Source: Karalla daura
Taxonomy: Eukaryota; Chordata; Actinopteri; Chaetodontiformes; Leiognathidae
Assembly: GCA_029224185.1 (NCBI GenBank)
Contig: CM055199.1
Coordinates: 18,294,267-18,358,266, forward strand
Length of the DNA: 64,000 nucleotides
Direction of reading: 5' to 3'
Part shown: one piece after another, positions 54,156 to 64,000 of the stretch
Layout: the number at the start of each line of letters is the position of its first letter
Numbering within the stretch: the stretch's first letter is position 1
Notes under the pieces: model-generated
Database searches by the model: none
Told to the model about the DNA's origin: nothing
Seen by the model: the letters and a program-made list of their open reading frames with translations, nothing else
Translations under genes and position numbers: made by a program

Positions 54156-57100
54156 AAACGTTGAATTCAACCTCAGGCAGCAGAATTAGATCAAATGCAT
54201 CAGCAAGAAGCAACAGGTGGTGGAGGTGAAGGCATGGAGGAGATAGAAAATAGACCCGCAGAGCGGAGAAAAACCCACTCAGAGAGGAGTTTTGGCAAAG
54301 CTTCATGTCGTAGCACTCGAATCCTTCCTTGGCTCTCCACCCGTAGTTCCCTCCCCTCACGATGATGTCGATTTCCTCGTAGCGGTTTTGACCCACGTCT
54401 CCGCAGAAGATCCGGCCTCTGCCGTGACCACTGACCGGGTCCCCGCGGTCCACGGAGCATCGCCACATGTTACGGACTCCGTACGCGTAAACCTCTGGCT
54501 TGGCCCCGGGGTCACCTAAAAATGGGTTGTCAGGGGGAATCCTGTACGGTTTTCCATAGGAGTCACTTCCATCTACATCGATGCGGAGCACTTTTCCCAA
54601 CAGAGCGCTCCTGGGGGGAGAAAACAGGGATTTATTAATGGAAATGCAAAAATATCCACTGATTAGGATGGAAATATCTGACTACTTAATTGAGAAAAAC
54701 AGAAATAATTGACCCATCAGAACATCTTGGAGAGCCCCAGGGCATCTTACTTGTTTTGGGCATTGCCATACTTCCCGAACGGATCCCCGGCTTTCCCTCC
54801 GTCTCCAGTGAAGATGTACAGATATCCATCCAGGCCGAACAGCAGCTGGCCTCCATTGTGGTTTGCGGCCGGCTCTTCGATCTCCAGAATGACCCTGAGA
54901 GTCAAAACAATGCAGTTCACTATAAACCGTGTCTACTGAAGTGAAGTGATTTCACTTCCTCCATTTGCCTTCAGGTCTTCAAACATCCTGCCTTCACCTT
55001 AACTGCTGACATGTAGTAATTATTTCTTTGCTAGAAAGGAGTGACAACAGAGCGGATGAATGTTATCCTTGGTGCTTTACTTCCTTCTACAGTTTGCTGT
55101 GAAGCCCTTTATAGCACTAATCCTCCATAGAAAGAAAAAAACGACCAGTATTAGTCTTCATTATCCTGTCATTTAAGACCCTCTGCGATCTTTGTAACCA
55201 AACCAAACCAAACCCCTGTCTTAACTCCATAATGTCCTGATGGATTGTTTCTACATTTTTGACGTGCTTCCTCCTTTTAAAGCATGAAGACATTTTCATG
55301 GTGGCATGTTCATCTTATATAACATCACCTAGAACTTGGCACAGCCTGAGCTGAACTGATTTATTGTTATAAACTCAGTACATGTCAATGCAAGCTTTTG
55401 GTGCAATTACAGCCCCGAAGGTGTATGACAACACATACATAGGCATCTTTCAAGGGGTAATTACAGTAAAGGAGCGAGCCTATACAGTACACCATCACCT
55501 GCATTTTGATGCTATGAAAAGAGGAGTTGTCCTCCTGCATGTGCCGATATGCCATACCTTAGATTTCCTTTTAAATCAGATACCAGGGCTGGTTTTGGCA
55601 AAGCAATAGTATCTGATATGGTACAGTGCCATACAATATAAAAGAAAATAGAAATAAGAAGTAGATGCAAACTGCCTTCTTGCATATTAGTGTTATATAC
55701 TACCTTAGATTTAATTTCTTTGATATAATACGATACGATACGATATGAAACACTCAATGTGTTCAGGAAATGGAAACAAGTAGATTAAGCTGTTTTCCTG
55801 CATATTAGTAATATGCGATACTGCACATTTGATTTTAATTGAGATACTCAATTAAGGCTTGTATCGCTGATATGACATGATGTAATATGATACTATTCTT
55901 GATACAAAAAAATTGATGTTCCCAGAAAATAAAAATAAGAAGTGGAGTAAACCAATTATATATGGACAATCAGACAATTTCGTATTCTTATTCTAACACA
56001 CCTGCATACCTCTCTGAGTACGGGTCGGCCACGTTCTCGTCGTGTGCAGACACTTTCATCTCGCTGACTCTGATCATCTCCAGCTTACTGTGCACCTGGA
56101 TGGAGTAGTAGATGAAGAAGCGTCCGTTGAGGCGGTACTCCGGGTGGAACGCCATGCCCAGGAAGCCCCTCTCGTCCCCCAGCCAGGCAGTGGTCATCAC
56201 CTCCCCACTCAGATCCAGGAAGGGCCTATCCAGGCGGCTGCCGTCGGGCAGGTACACCCACACGAAGCCCACCTGCTCGGCCACGAACATGCGGTGCGTG
56301 TGGTCCCCACTGTGCAGCATCAGCACCGGGTTCCTCAAATTGTTGGCCACCTCGGTCAGGCACAGCTGCAGGCAGCCGTGGGGGTTCTCAGACACTTGAC
56401 CCAGCTTGGTGTTGAGGCCGGGGCTCCTCAGGACGTTGGGGTAGCAGTAGTCCTGGTCGGACAGGTCCACCAAGCTGCAGAATGTGGACGGGTCATGCTC
56501 CAAGGTGTCCCACAGCTGCCGGCTCTGTGACAGGTATTTCACCACGTGGCCACATTTATTCTGGAACTCAGAGCAGAAGCCAAAGCAGAGGCCAGGCAGC
56601 TCCCGGACAGGCGTGTAGGGGTCCTCGGCATCATACAAGTGAGCCGCGTATGGAGAGCACTCCTGGATGAGGCAAATATCAGACAGTTCATGAAGGTTCA
56701 TGAAGTGATCCAAAGACGCATTTCATCTGCATGTATTTCAAACCCCTCTGTGTTGCATTTGGACCTGTACAATGATCTCTAAATTGTGGGTTTTAATTGG
56801 TTCTCAAGGCTGTAAACTTTTATTTGACCATCTGGTCGGTTCTATATTTTCTCCAGTGATATCACTCGAAAAATAGACGCTCTAAACATCTCGTCCAGCT
56901 GCAGGCAACCTAGAATGGTTAAACATAGTATGTAGTATTTATCCTTGTTCTCTGGTATTAACACGAAAGACAAGGAAAACTATTTGAGAAATGCCTCAGA
57001 TCACTGGCACCAACAGCCCCTCACTTTACAGCCCAGTCCCCCAAACCCTGTTGAGCCTTGACAGTGGGACCAGACTGTGCTGACAGACTGTGACTATGCC

Positions 57101-57562
57101 AGCCTTAACTGTAGCTCTAAACCCTAATCCCATTGTGACCTGCAACCCCAGATAGAGACCCTAAAACACCAGATAAATGGATAAAATAACCTATAGCTAA
57201 TCAGTCTGCAGATGCAAGAACATGGCAGTAGTGATCTTGTCCCACAGGTTCTCACCCCCACAGCTGCATCCTGGAGGGGAACGTACCTGGCACATGACCT
57301 CCTTCAGCAGGTCCTGGCAGAGCTCTGATCCTGCAGCCTCCAGCTGGTCGATGATGTCCCAGTATCTCTCTGCGATAGCATTGTCTGTCTCCTGGTCACA
57401 GCAGCCAAACGTCTCGTACTGGGTGCAGAACTCCAGGTGAAAGGGGGGTCTGAAGGGAGGCTCAAAGTCCAGACACTGAGGGTGGGTTGATACTGGGAGC
57501 ACAGGAACCAGGAACACCACTGAGGCCAGCAGGAGGGGCAGAGCATCCAGAACATTTCTCAT
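51988..57562 (-). CDS. hhipl2: HHIPL2-like secreted protein (hedgehog-interacting protein family)
   Basis: Secreted HHIP-family protein of uncertain ligand. Exons: 57562-57287, 56662-56010, 54894-54751, 54610-54279, 54052-53926, 53616-53471, 53376-53295, 53051-52969, 52463-51988. They total 2319 nt and 772 aa in phase. The ATG encoding MRNVLDALPLLLASV starts a signal peptide; the upstream in-frame codon at 57601 is GTG. A Cys-rich folate-receptor-like domain spans about residues 30-175 (FCTQYETFGCCDQETDN, LCFGFCSEFQNKCG). A glucose/sorbosone-dehydrogenase-like propeller spans about 190-560 (GDERGFLGMAFHPEYRLNGR, NHNGGQLLFGLDGYLY, GGNYGWRAKEGFECYD, VGKSVTGGYVYRG, NGLYIFGDFMSG). The tail has a Thr/Pro-rich segment, a charged helix and a Lys/Arg cluster. 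No SRCR domain is present, which favours HHIPL2 over HHIPL1. The MTARC1 neighbour fits human 1q41. Confidence 0.88.
54063..54149. repeat. (GA)n microsatellite serving as HHIPL2 pyrimidine tract
   Basis: About 43 GA units. On the gene strand this is a long CT tract ending about 10 bases before the exon 5 acceptor (54053-54055). Confidence 0.96.
55480..55965. repeat. Degenerate tandem repeat, about 120-145 bp unit (HHIPL2 intron 2)
   Basis: The words CTCCTGCATGTG (about 55531), TTCTTGCATATTAGT (about 55676) and TTCCTGCATATTAGT (about 55796) recur with similar flanks. Those flanks are an AAATAAGAAGT-like block on the left, and CTTAGATTT or ACATTTGATTT with a GATATNNTACGATA-like block on the right. 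Three to four decayed units are visible. Confidence 0.55.
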
Positions 57563-59261
57563 TTCTTCTCCCTGGAGGATCCAGCCCTCACACCTGCTCA
57601 CCTCTGCTCTGCTTTATGTTTGAGCTGCAGTGGAGCTGCTCAGAGGCGTGTACGCAAGGCGTGTACTGTATGTCTCACCCAAGCTCCAGCCCAGCAGTGG
57701 AGGAAGAAATCAAATGCTGTATTTGAGAAAAAGTAAAAAATCACGAGAGGGGGAAAAAAAACTATTATAAATGTTGAAAGGCATTAACCACCCTGTTTAT
57801 CTATTTACTCTCATGTTCAGCATTCTAATTGTCTTGATATGTTTATATGTACTGTATATGAGTGCATATAAGTGAACCTTTACAAATGATATAAACTTTT
57901 GAGTCTTACTGCTACTCTCATTATTCACTAGTTTATGTAACAATACAATAGAACAGCTTTGAATCTATAAACCCTATAAACATAGATACAGTTTATTTTA
58001 ATAAAGATGCTAAAGGTACTTTTTCTACTGAGGACGTACAATCTCTTTTATTTTTCATAGTTACTTATTATACTGAATTATTCATGTTTTATATTCTCCT
58101 TTTTCTCTGAAATAGTTGCAGTTTATGCTGTTTCCAGAAGTATCTATACAATGTGCAGTGATAAAGTTTAAAATGACCTGATTTTTAAATTATTTTTAAT
58201 GTTATTGTGTCCTGGTTGAGTAAACAGTTTAACATCCAACTCCCTGTTCATCTCTTTCCATGTATACATTTACTGTCCCCAACAAAAGCAACTGCAATAT
58301 GCAGTGTAGAGATGTAGTGGAAAAAAATAGTATTGACGGCCACTGCAACATATAATGGAGTGGCAACCACTATTAAATCACTGGAGTAAAAAAAAGAGAT
58401 AGGTGAAATTTGTATTTAAGCCAGGTATATACTTTCTCATGTGCTACCTCTGCTAAATAAGTTAAATTTGTACTGTACCTGGTCACTGGTTCTGTCTCCC
58501 ATCAGGCTGATAAATCCTGTCAAGACAGCTTTATTGCATCCATGCGTCTCCTCCACGCGCAGTGCCTCTCTGCACCAAGGGTGAACGCACAATTAAGGTC
58601 AACAAATCCGTGCCGAGGGTGTCGAGACATGCAAACATCAACGCAGCCCACAACCCAAACTGTAATTTAGCTTCATAAGTCAAGTCAGAGCACCTCCAGG
58701 CTCGGCAGCTGTGCCTCCTCCCACACTGTCCCGGCTTGTTGTCAACCCTCATTTGAATATACAGTCAGTCTGTCATCGTGTCCCAGCAGTGCCAGGTGAG
58801 AGCAGACATCTCCATCCATTCCTGCAACACACATGTAATCAGCACCGGGCATTCACTGCACGCCTACCAGGACGGTCTGGGCGCAACTTCAAAGATGTTT
58901 GAAGTGCTACTGTTTTGGAAAAAAACCATCCATCCACCTTGATTTATTTCATCACATATTGAAGCCGCTGCAGCTGGTTTGGCAGTGAGCTGGGTGAGGT
59001 GGTTAACCAGCCTGCACCTTTAATCTCATCTATTGATCAGTTTAATCAGGACATAAAGCACGTCATGCTATTTATCCCTGGATACAAAGCTGGTTTAGTG
59101 GCTGGAAGAGCTCCATAAATCCGGGGGCCACACATGGAACAGTCTCCACAGAGTCTTTGTTTTCACCTCAGGGCCTGTTTGCAGACGATGCCTAAAAGGT
59201 TATACAAGCTGTTAGTGGTTGTAATGGGAGGGAATGGTCTTAGTTTCTTGCCCTGGAGCAA

Positions 59262-59400
59262 GTTTGCATGTTCTCCCTGTGTCTGTGTGGGTTTTTTCAG
59301 GTTGTCTTGTTTCATTCCACAGTGCAAAAACATGCATGTCTAGGTTGACTGGAGACTCTAATTGCCTGAGGGCTGAGTGTGAGCAATGAATGCCATGTGT
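59262..59400 (+). mobile_element. Fish LINE-type interspersed repeat fragment
   Basis: GCATGTTCTCCCTGTGTCTG with TGTGGGTTTT, then CACAGTGCAAAAACATGC, TAGGTTGACTGGAGACTCTA and GTGTGAGCAATGAATG, follow the order of a very abundant fish repeat, recalled as a LINE 3' region. It is truncated at both ends. Confidence 0.65.
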
Positions 59401-60374
59401 GTATACCACCCTATGTGTGCTGGAGGGAGAAAATAAAGAAGATGCTAATTGTTGCAAGACATTGTATGTCATTGCACATGCACAGCATACAAGGAAATGC
59501 ATGTGCATTCAAGACTGGAGTTGTGCTATTAAATAAATAAATGGAGAATAAAGTAAGAATAGAACTAAGTAAAGTTAGATTCAGTTATAATTTGTTTATT
59601 AAACCATAAGATGGTATTAATTGTTAGTTTGTTCCAGAGCATATGTTGAATAGTTTTTTTTATAGTTTTTTTTTACTACTTTTAACCTTATGCAAGATTG
59701 TACCAGAGTTTAAATTGCCTTTTCACATCCTTTATTCTTGTGTTATCTTACTCGTGTTTTAATGAATAACTGCTTGAATTGATCCTCAGGAAAATGTAAG
59801 ATCTTTGTCATGAAATGAAATGATTTGTGAATGATTCTATTCCGCTATCAACCACTTATCCAGGGAGGCAGGTGTGCACCTTCAGTCTTTAATACCTCCC
59901 ATCTCAGTTCATCAAAACCTTGGCAGGATCAACATTTACTGTTACAACACGACAGCCGCTCGTGTCCATAATTTATAGAGAATTCGCTGAAGCACATGCA
60001 GAACATATCCAGCAGGTGACAGCAACAAGCCTTCAAATGAGCCTCAGCATAGACACGGAAACGGAAATGCGTCATTTCTTTTTACTTTACATTTGTTTTG
60101 GTGATCTGGAAAAGTGTCAAGTGAGCTTGACTTTGTACCTTGACACTTCCGCCTGAATGCTTCATTGTAAAAAAAAAAGAAAAGCTTGAGAAGATTTCTT
60201 CTCTCCAGAGAATGAAAAGGGCAACGAAATAAGGATATAAAAAATTGCAAGAATATTTAGGGCTAATAGATTATGAACAATTATCAACATGCTGTACCGG
60301 TTCTTACATATATTATTACCCTTTATTATTTACATTATTCTGATTATCAATCTAAGTATAATATATAAGTTATA

Positions 60375-60640
60375 TCTCATCTTCAGCTGCTTGTCCGGGT
60401 CCAGACTGCAGAGACAGCAGTCCCAGGAGTAATTTCCACTAACTCCTCTGGAAGGATCTTGAGTTTTCCCAAGCCCAGAGAGATAATATCCCCAGTGTAA
60501 CATGTATCTGTCTCTTCCCAGGGAGGCATCCTAGACAGATGCTGAACCACTTCAGCTGGATCCTGTCAGTGTGGAGGAGCTGCAGCTCTACAATGAGCCA
60601 TGCCTGGATGTCTGAGCTCTTCAGAAGACACTCTTATCCT
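60375..60640 (+). mobile_element. CR1/Rex-type LINE 3' fragment
   Basis: In order: GCTTGTCCGGGTCCAG, GACAGCAGTCCCAG, CTCCTCTGGAAGGATC, CCCAGGGAGGCATCC, CAGATGCTGAACCACTTCAG, GTGGAGGAGCTGCAGCTCTA and GGATGTCTGAGCTCTTC. This matches the conserved 3' block of fish CR1/Rex-type LINEs as remembered. It is degraded and 5' truncated, with no reverse transcriptase frame. Confidence 0.65.
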
Positions 60641-61031
60641 ATTGTTATTACTATGTTGTACATTCCATTTTATATCTCATACATGTGTATATTAATTTAC
60701 ATGCATATACAACATGTCCGTGCAAATAGATTGTATACAGTTTTGTTAACCTACAACCTTTCTTTAGCCCCCCTCTTTTTCTTCAATTCTTTTCTTTTAC
60801 CCTGTTCACCCCGTGCTGTGCTTTAAAAACCACCGAAGTCATTTTCATTATTTGAAATATTTAAGAAGGTGTGTTTTAAAACAACTGTGTACGAACTGAA
60901 CATTTTTATTACGTCATTGTTCTTATAATGGTCTACGTTTAACTCAAAACAAGTGAATCCTAAATAAAAACACCGTGCTTTTACTTTGAAGGGTGAATGA
61001 CGTGTTTCCGGTGGTTTACAGTCTCCGGCTT

Positions 61032-61081
61032 GATGGCGGCCACAGGACGCTGTTTCTGCCGCCGCCGCCGCCGCTGCTGCT
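61032..61081 (+). promoter_or_regulatory. YY1-like element and GCC repeat in DCAF10 5' region
   Basis: GATGGCGGCC (from 61032) matches the YY1 core (GATGGCGGC) often found just after transcription starts of housekeeping genes. A CCG/CTG repeat (61057-61081) follows. Both lie about 160-210 bases upstream of the DCAF10 start codon. Confidence 0.45.
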
Positions 61082-61241
61082 GTTTCTGAGTCTGACAACA
61101 AAACATCATAAATGCTCAGCGAGTTACAGCAGCGGGAACACGGCGACATGTCCCCGTAGAGCAGCGGGGGAGGACACGGGGTTCTTGCTCGGTAGCTGAC
61201 CGGAGTCAGGCCGTTTCTCCCGGCGGAGCAGAGGAGCCACA

Positions 61242-64000
61242 ATGAGCGACAGCGAGGAGCAGGACCCGGACAGGCCCGGCGACAAACCCTCGCCGCCCGA
61301 CCACCAGCAGCCGCAGGAGCCGCAGGACTCGGACGTGGAGGTGGAGATGCCTCCCGAGGAGGGACTGGAGGAGGGACCGGAGGCGGAACGGGACTCCGCG
61401 GTGAAACCAGGCGGGACTCAGGCTCGGAGAGCCGGCGAGAGCAGCTCGGAGAGCCGCGGGGGGAGCAGTCTGTTCTCGTGGCTGCAGAGCAGGACGGTCC
61501 GCAGGGGGGTGTTTGTGGATCCGGCCCGGGACAACTTCAGGACCATGACCAACCTGTACTGCTCCATGAACCCCGCGGTGGACTCTGTCAACCTCAGCAC
61601 ACAGACCCACGGAGCCGTGTTCAACCTGGAGTACTCCCCGGACGGGTAAGACCTGCAGCCCAGGGCCCCACACCTTCAGAGTGAAAAGCCCGTCTGGTCT
61701 CTGAAGCTGTGTCCATCACACTACCAAACATGTCCTCAAACTGCAGGATAGATCTGTTTAACCCGCACACGCCTCTTCTCTGTGACCACTGTACACGCTT
61801 AAGATGAACCTTCATGCGTGCAAGATTTCTTGACTTGCAAAGACTAAAATGCAATAAAATGTATATGCACAAGTGCAGCCATGAATGCAAGACGCACCAT
61901 TGGTCATGCACAGGGAAACCCCAGTTACTTGCTTGGTTTCTTCCCTTATAAAGGTTAAAATGCACTAAAATACACATGCAGATCTGCAGCTATTGATGCA
62001 AAGATGAATTAGATCTTAGATGCTTCCTCTCTCTCTGGCACAGCTCACACGCAAGGACACCCCAATAACTTGGATGGTTCTTGAGAGGAAATATACTAAA
62101 ATATACCTGCAGATGTGATAGGGGGAAGCTCCATAAATCTCTTTACCTGGAGCCTATTGTCCAGTGTCTGACATGTGAAACAGCTGTCCTAAAAGTGTCT
62201 GCAGTGATGAATTGGTCCTGCACCTGCTTGAGCCACTGCGCATGCACAGGGGAACCCTCGTAACTTGCATGATTTCTCAACTTGCAAAGACTGAAATGTT
62301 GGACCTGGAAAAACTATAAATCCCTTTACCTAGAGACCAAGGCTCACAGGGTCTGACATATGAAACAGCCCACCCAAATGAAAGGATTAATTGGACGTAC
62401 ATGTGCTTCTTCTGTCTGGATCACTGCACATTCACACAGGAAAACCCTCATAATATGCATCATTTCCTGACTTGCAAAGAGTGAAATATACTAAAACATT
62501 CTTGCAGAGCTGCAGGTATGAATGCAAGATGAATCAGATCTACACCTGCTTCTTCTCTCTAGATCTCACACTGGTTTTTAATGCATACTGTGACAATAAC
62601 TTGTACTATTGATTGACTTGTAAAGATCCACATACCTGCACACAGAGAGAGAGATAGCCCTCTTAGACCAATGTTCACATGGTATAGTTAATATGTCCAC
62701 ATGTTATTGTGTGACTCTTACTGAATAACAACTCCTGAAAGTGTCTGAAGTAATGGATTAGACCTGGTCCTTCTCTTTGGATGCACATGCACATTATATA
62801 CCTGCAGATCTGCAGCCAGGTTTATATACCTGCAGATCTGCAGGCATATAGACCCCCAGACAGAACCTGGAAAGCACCATAAATCTCTTTACTCGGGGCA
62901 CAGCGTTCAGTGTAAATCATATCGAATATCAAGTCCTGAAAGTGCATTCAGTGACGAATTGGATCTGCACGTGCTTCTCCTCTCTGGACCACTGCACATG
63001 CACTGGGAAACGTCAGCGGTTTCCTATACCTGCAGATCTGACGGAGACAGAGCCTGGGAAAGCTCTATAAATCCCTCTATCCATTGCCAATCTGTCATAG
63101 TGTCTGACATATGAAACAAAGGTTTGGCTCCTGAAAGTTTATGATGCCATTAATTAGACCCACACCTGCCTTTTGTCTCTGTATCAGCAGTGAAATCCCA
63201 GCGATTTAAAAAGCATATTGGAACTATAACTTGGATGTTTTCTTTGCTCATAAAGAGTCAAGTATTTCTGCAATTCTGAGATAGACAAACCCCGGAAAAG
63301 TGCCTTTAATCTTGTCACCTGGAACCAAATATGTGCAGGATTGTGCAATTCTGAAACTGACATAGTTACCTGCCAGTGTGAGACCCACAGAGAAGAACCT
63401 GGAGAGAGCAGCCAGGGCCTCACGCTCGGCCTTTAAGCCTGTGTGACCAGACAGCAGATGTAGGAATTAAAGCCTGCAGACAAACCAGGTCAAGCTGCGC
63501 GCTGCCAGGGTCAAGTTTGTGTGGGGCAACAGGATAAACCACTACACGTCCTTTGTCCCTGCCACCGAGTGTCTCAGCAGGAGTTTGTTGTCATCCCACA
63601 CTTCCTGGGCTGTTCCCGGGACCTTCATAGAACACGTAGCAAAGATCGATATCATGTGACCAGACTGTTGCAATCATTTTAATCACCTTACTGCAGGTGT
63701 CAGTAGCAATGCAGTTCAGTTCAGTGTTACATTGCCTTGGATGAGCACTGATGTGACTTGATTTAAGTTGTCATACTCATTTCCCTCTGATCCATGCAGT
63801 GTTTTTACGTTTTGATGATTCAGCACCAATAGAAGATGACAAATCAAACCCAGTTAATACCAAAGTTAAAAATCACACTTATTTTGTTATTATTTATTTC
63901 TTAAATCAGTGTGATGACTTTAATGTCATTATTTTTTAACTTGTGTCTGTATAAAGAGAAATGCTTTGTTGTTTTTCCCTCACATATTCATTGTTGATAT
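61242..64000 (+). CDS. dcaf10: DCAF10 (WDR32), first coding exon; rest off right edge
   Basis: WD40 substrate receptor of the CUL4-DDB1 ubiquitin ligase. Only exon 1 coding sequence is in the window, 61242-61645, ending GAC-GG at a GTAAG donor; the feature end marks the window edge, not a coding end. The first 85 or so residues are an acidic, Pro/Ser-rich disordered leader (MSDSEEQDPDRPGD) that is poorly conserved. It then becomes diagnostic: SSLFSWLQSRTVRRGVFVDP, ARDNFRTMTNLYCSMNPAVD, SVNLSTQTHGAVFNLEYSPD, the start of the first WD40 blade. It matches human DCAF10 (GLFVDPARDNFRTMTSLYGS) as remembered. The leader seems shorter than in human. No further exon was recognised between 61646 and 64000. 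Confidence 0.92.
61800..63140 (+). repeat. Degenerate ~188-bp tandem array in DCAF10 intron 1
   Basis: Recurring words fit a period near 188 bases. GTCTGACATRTGAAACA occurs at 62165, 62351 and 63102 (spacing 186, then about 4 x 188). CACTGCRCATNCAC occurs at 62234, 62422 and 62990 (188, then about 3 x 189). ACTTGCAAAGA occurs at 61833, 62280 and 62470. Units are diverged and some are shortened. About six or seven units are estimated by eye. Confidence 0.7.

Larger units (their letters stand above)
57563..61241. other. Divergent spacer, HHIPL2 to DCAF10
   Basis: About 3.7 kb between two gene starts. It contains AT-rich DNA, a LINE-type fragment at 59262-59400, a CR1/Rex fragment at 60375-60640, and the GC-rich DCAF10 promoter and 5' UTR from about 61000. 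No other coding exon is supported. Confidence 0.6.

Overview
The window looks like nuclear DNA of a teleost fish, probably a percomorph. It has intron-containing vertebrate genes with many short introns, dense (CA)n, (GA)n and (GATA)n microsatellites, and decayed fish-type LINE and MITE pieces. Eight protein-coding genes can be read exon by exon. Every junction was placed by hand from GT/AG sites, and reading phase is preserved across all of them. Layout, left to right: ZNF106 (minus, 1-8666; 3' end with the WD40 propeller lies off the left edge); a 3.9 kb spacer with an NRF1+ETS promoter signature; PACC1/TMEM206 (minus, 12531-15859, 8 exons, 357 aa); a 0.95 kb microsatellite-rich divergent interval; NENF/neudesin (plus, 16807-18437, 4 exons, 160 aa); an ezrin-type ERM gene (plus, 19596-29064, 13 coding exons, 587 aa); a TASK-type two-pore K+ channel closest to KCNK3 (plus, 32306-37287, 2 coding exons, 391 aa); a 6.3 kb spacer with a hAT-like MITE; MTARC1-type mitochondrial amidoxime reducing component (plus, 43557-47666, 7 exons, 327 aa); HHIPL2-like secreted protein (minus, 51988-57562, 9 exons, 772 aa); a spacer with LINE fragments; and the first coding exon of DCAF10 (plus, from 61242, continuing off the right edge). 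These genes do not form one pathway. From general knowledge, NENF-PACC1 and MTARC1-HHIPL2 lie in the same parts of human chromosome 1q, so part of this order may be ancestral synteny. The products act at separate places: ZNF106 in the nucleus and RNA, PACC1 and the K2P channel as acid-sensitive membrane channels, NENF and HHIPL2 as secreted proteins, ezrin at the membrane cortex, MTARC1 at the mitochondrial outer membrane, and DCAF10 as a CUL4 ligase receptor. I found no new multi-gene system, virus, CRISPR array, tRNA or rRNA gene. The items most worth a second look are structural: a locally clustered dispersed repeat whose edge abuts a ZNF106 splice donor; several microsatellites directly at splice sites (PACC1 exon 1, ezrin exons 2 and 3, HHIPL2 exon 5, NENF exon 2 with a Z-DNA-prone CG tract); a degenerate ~188 bp tandem array in DCAF10 intron 1; a divergent ERM FERM domain; a 75-nt stop-free PACC1 intron; and a strong minus-strand promoter signature near 11.5 kb.
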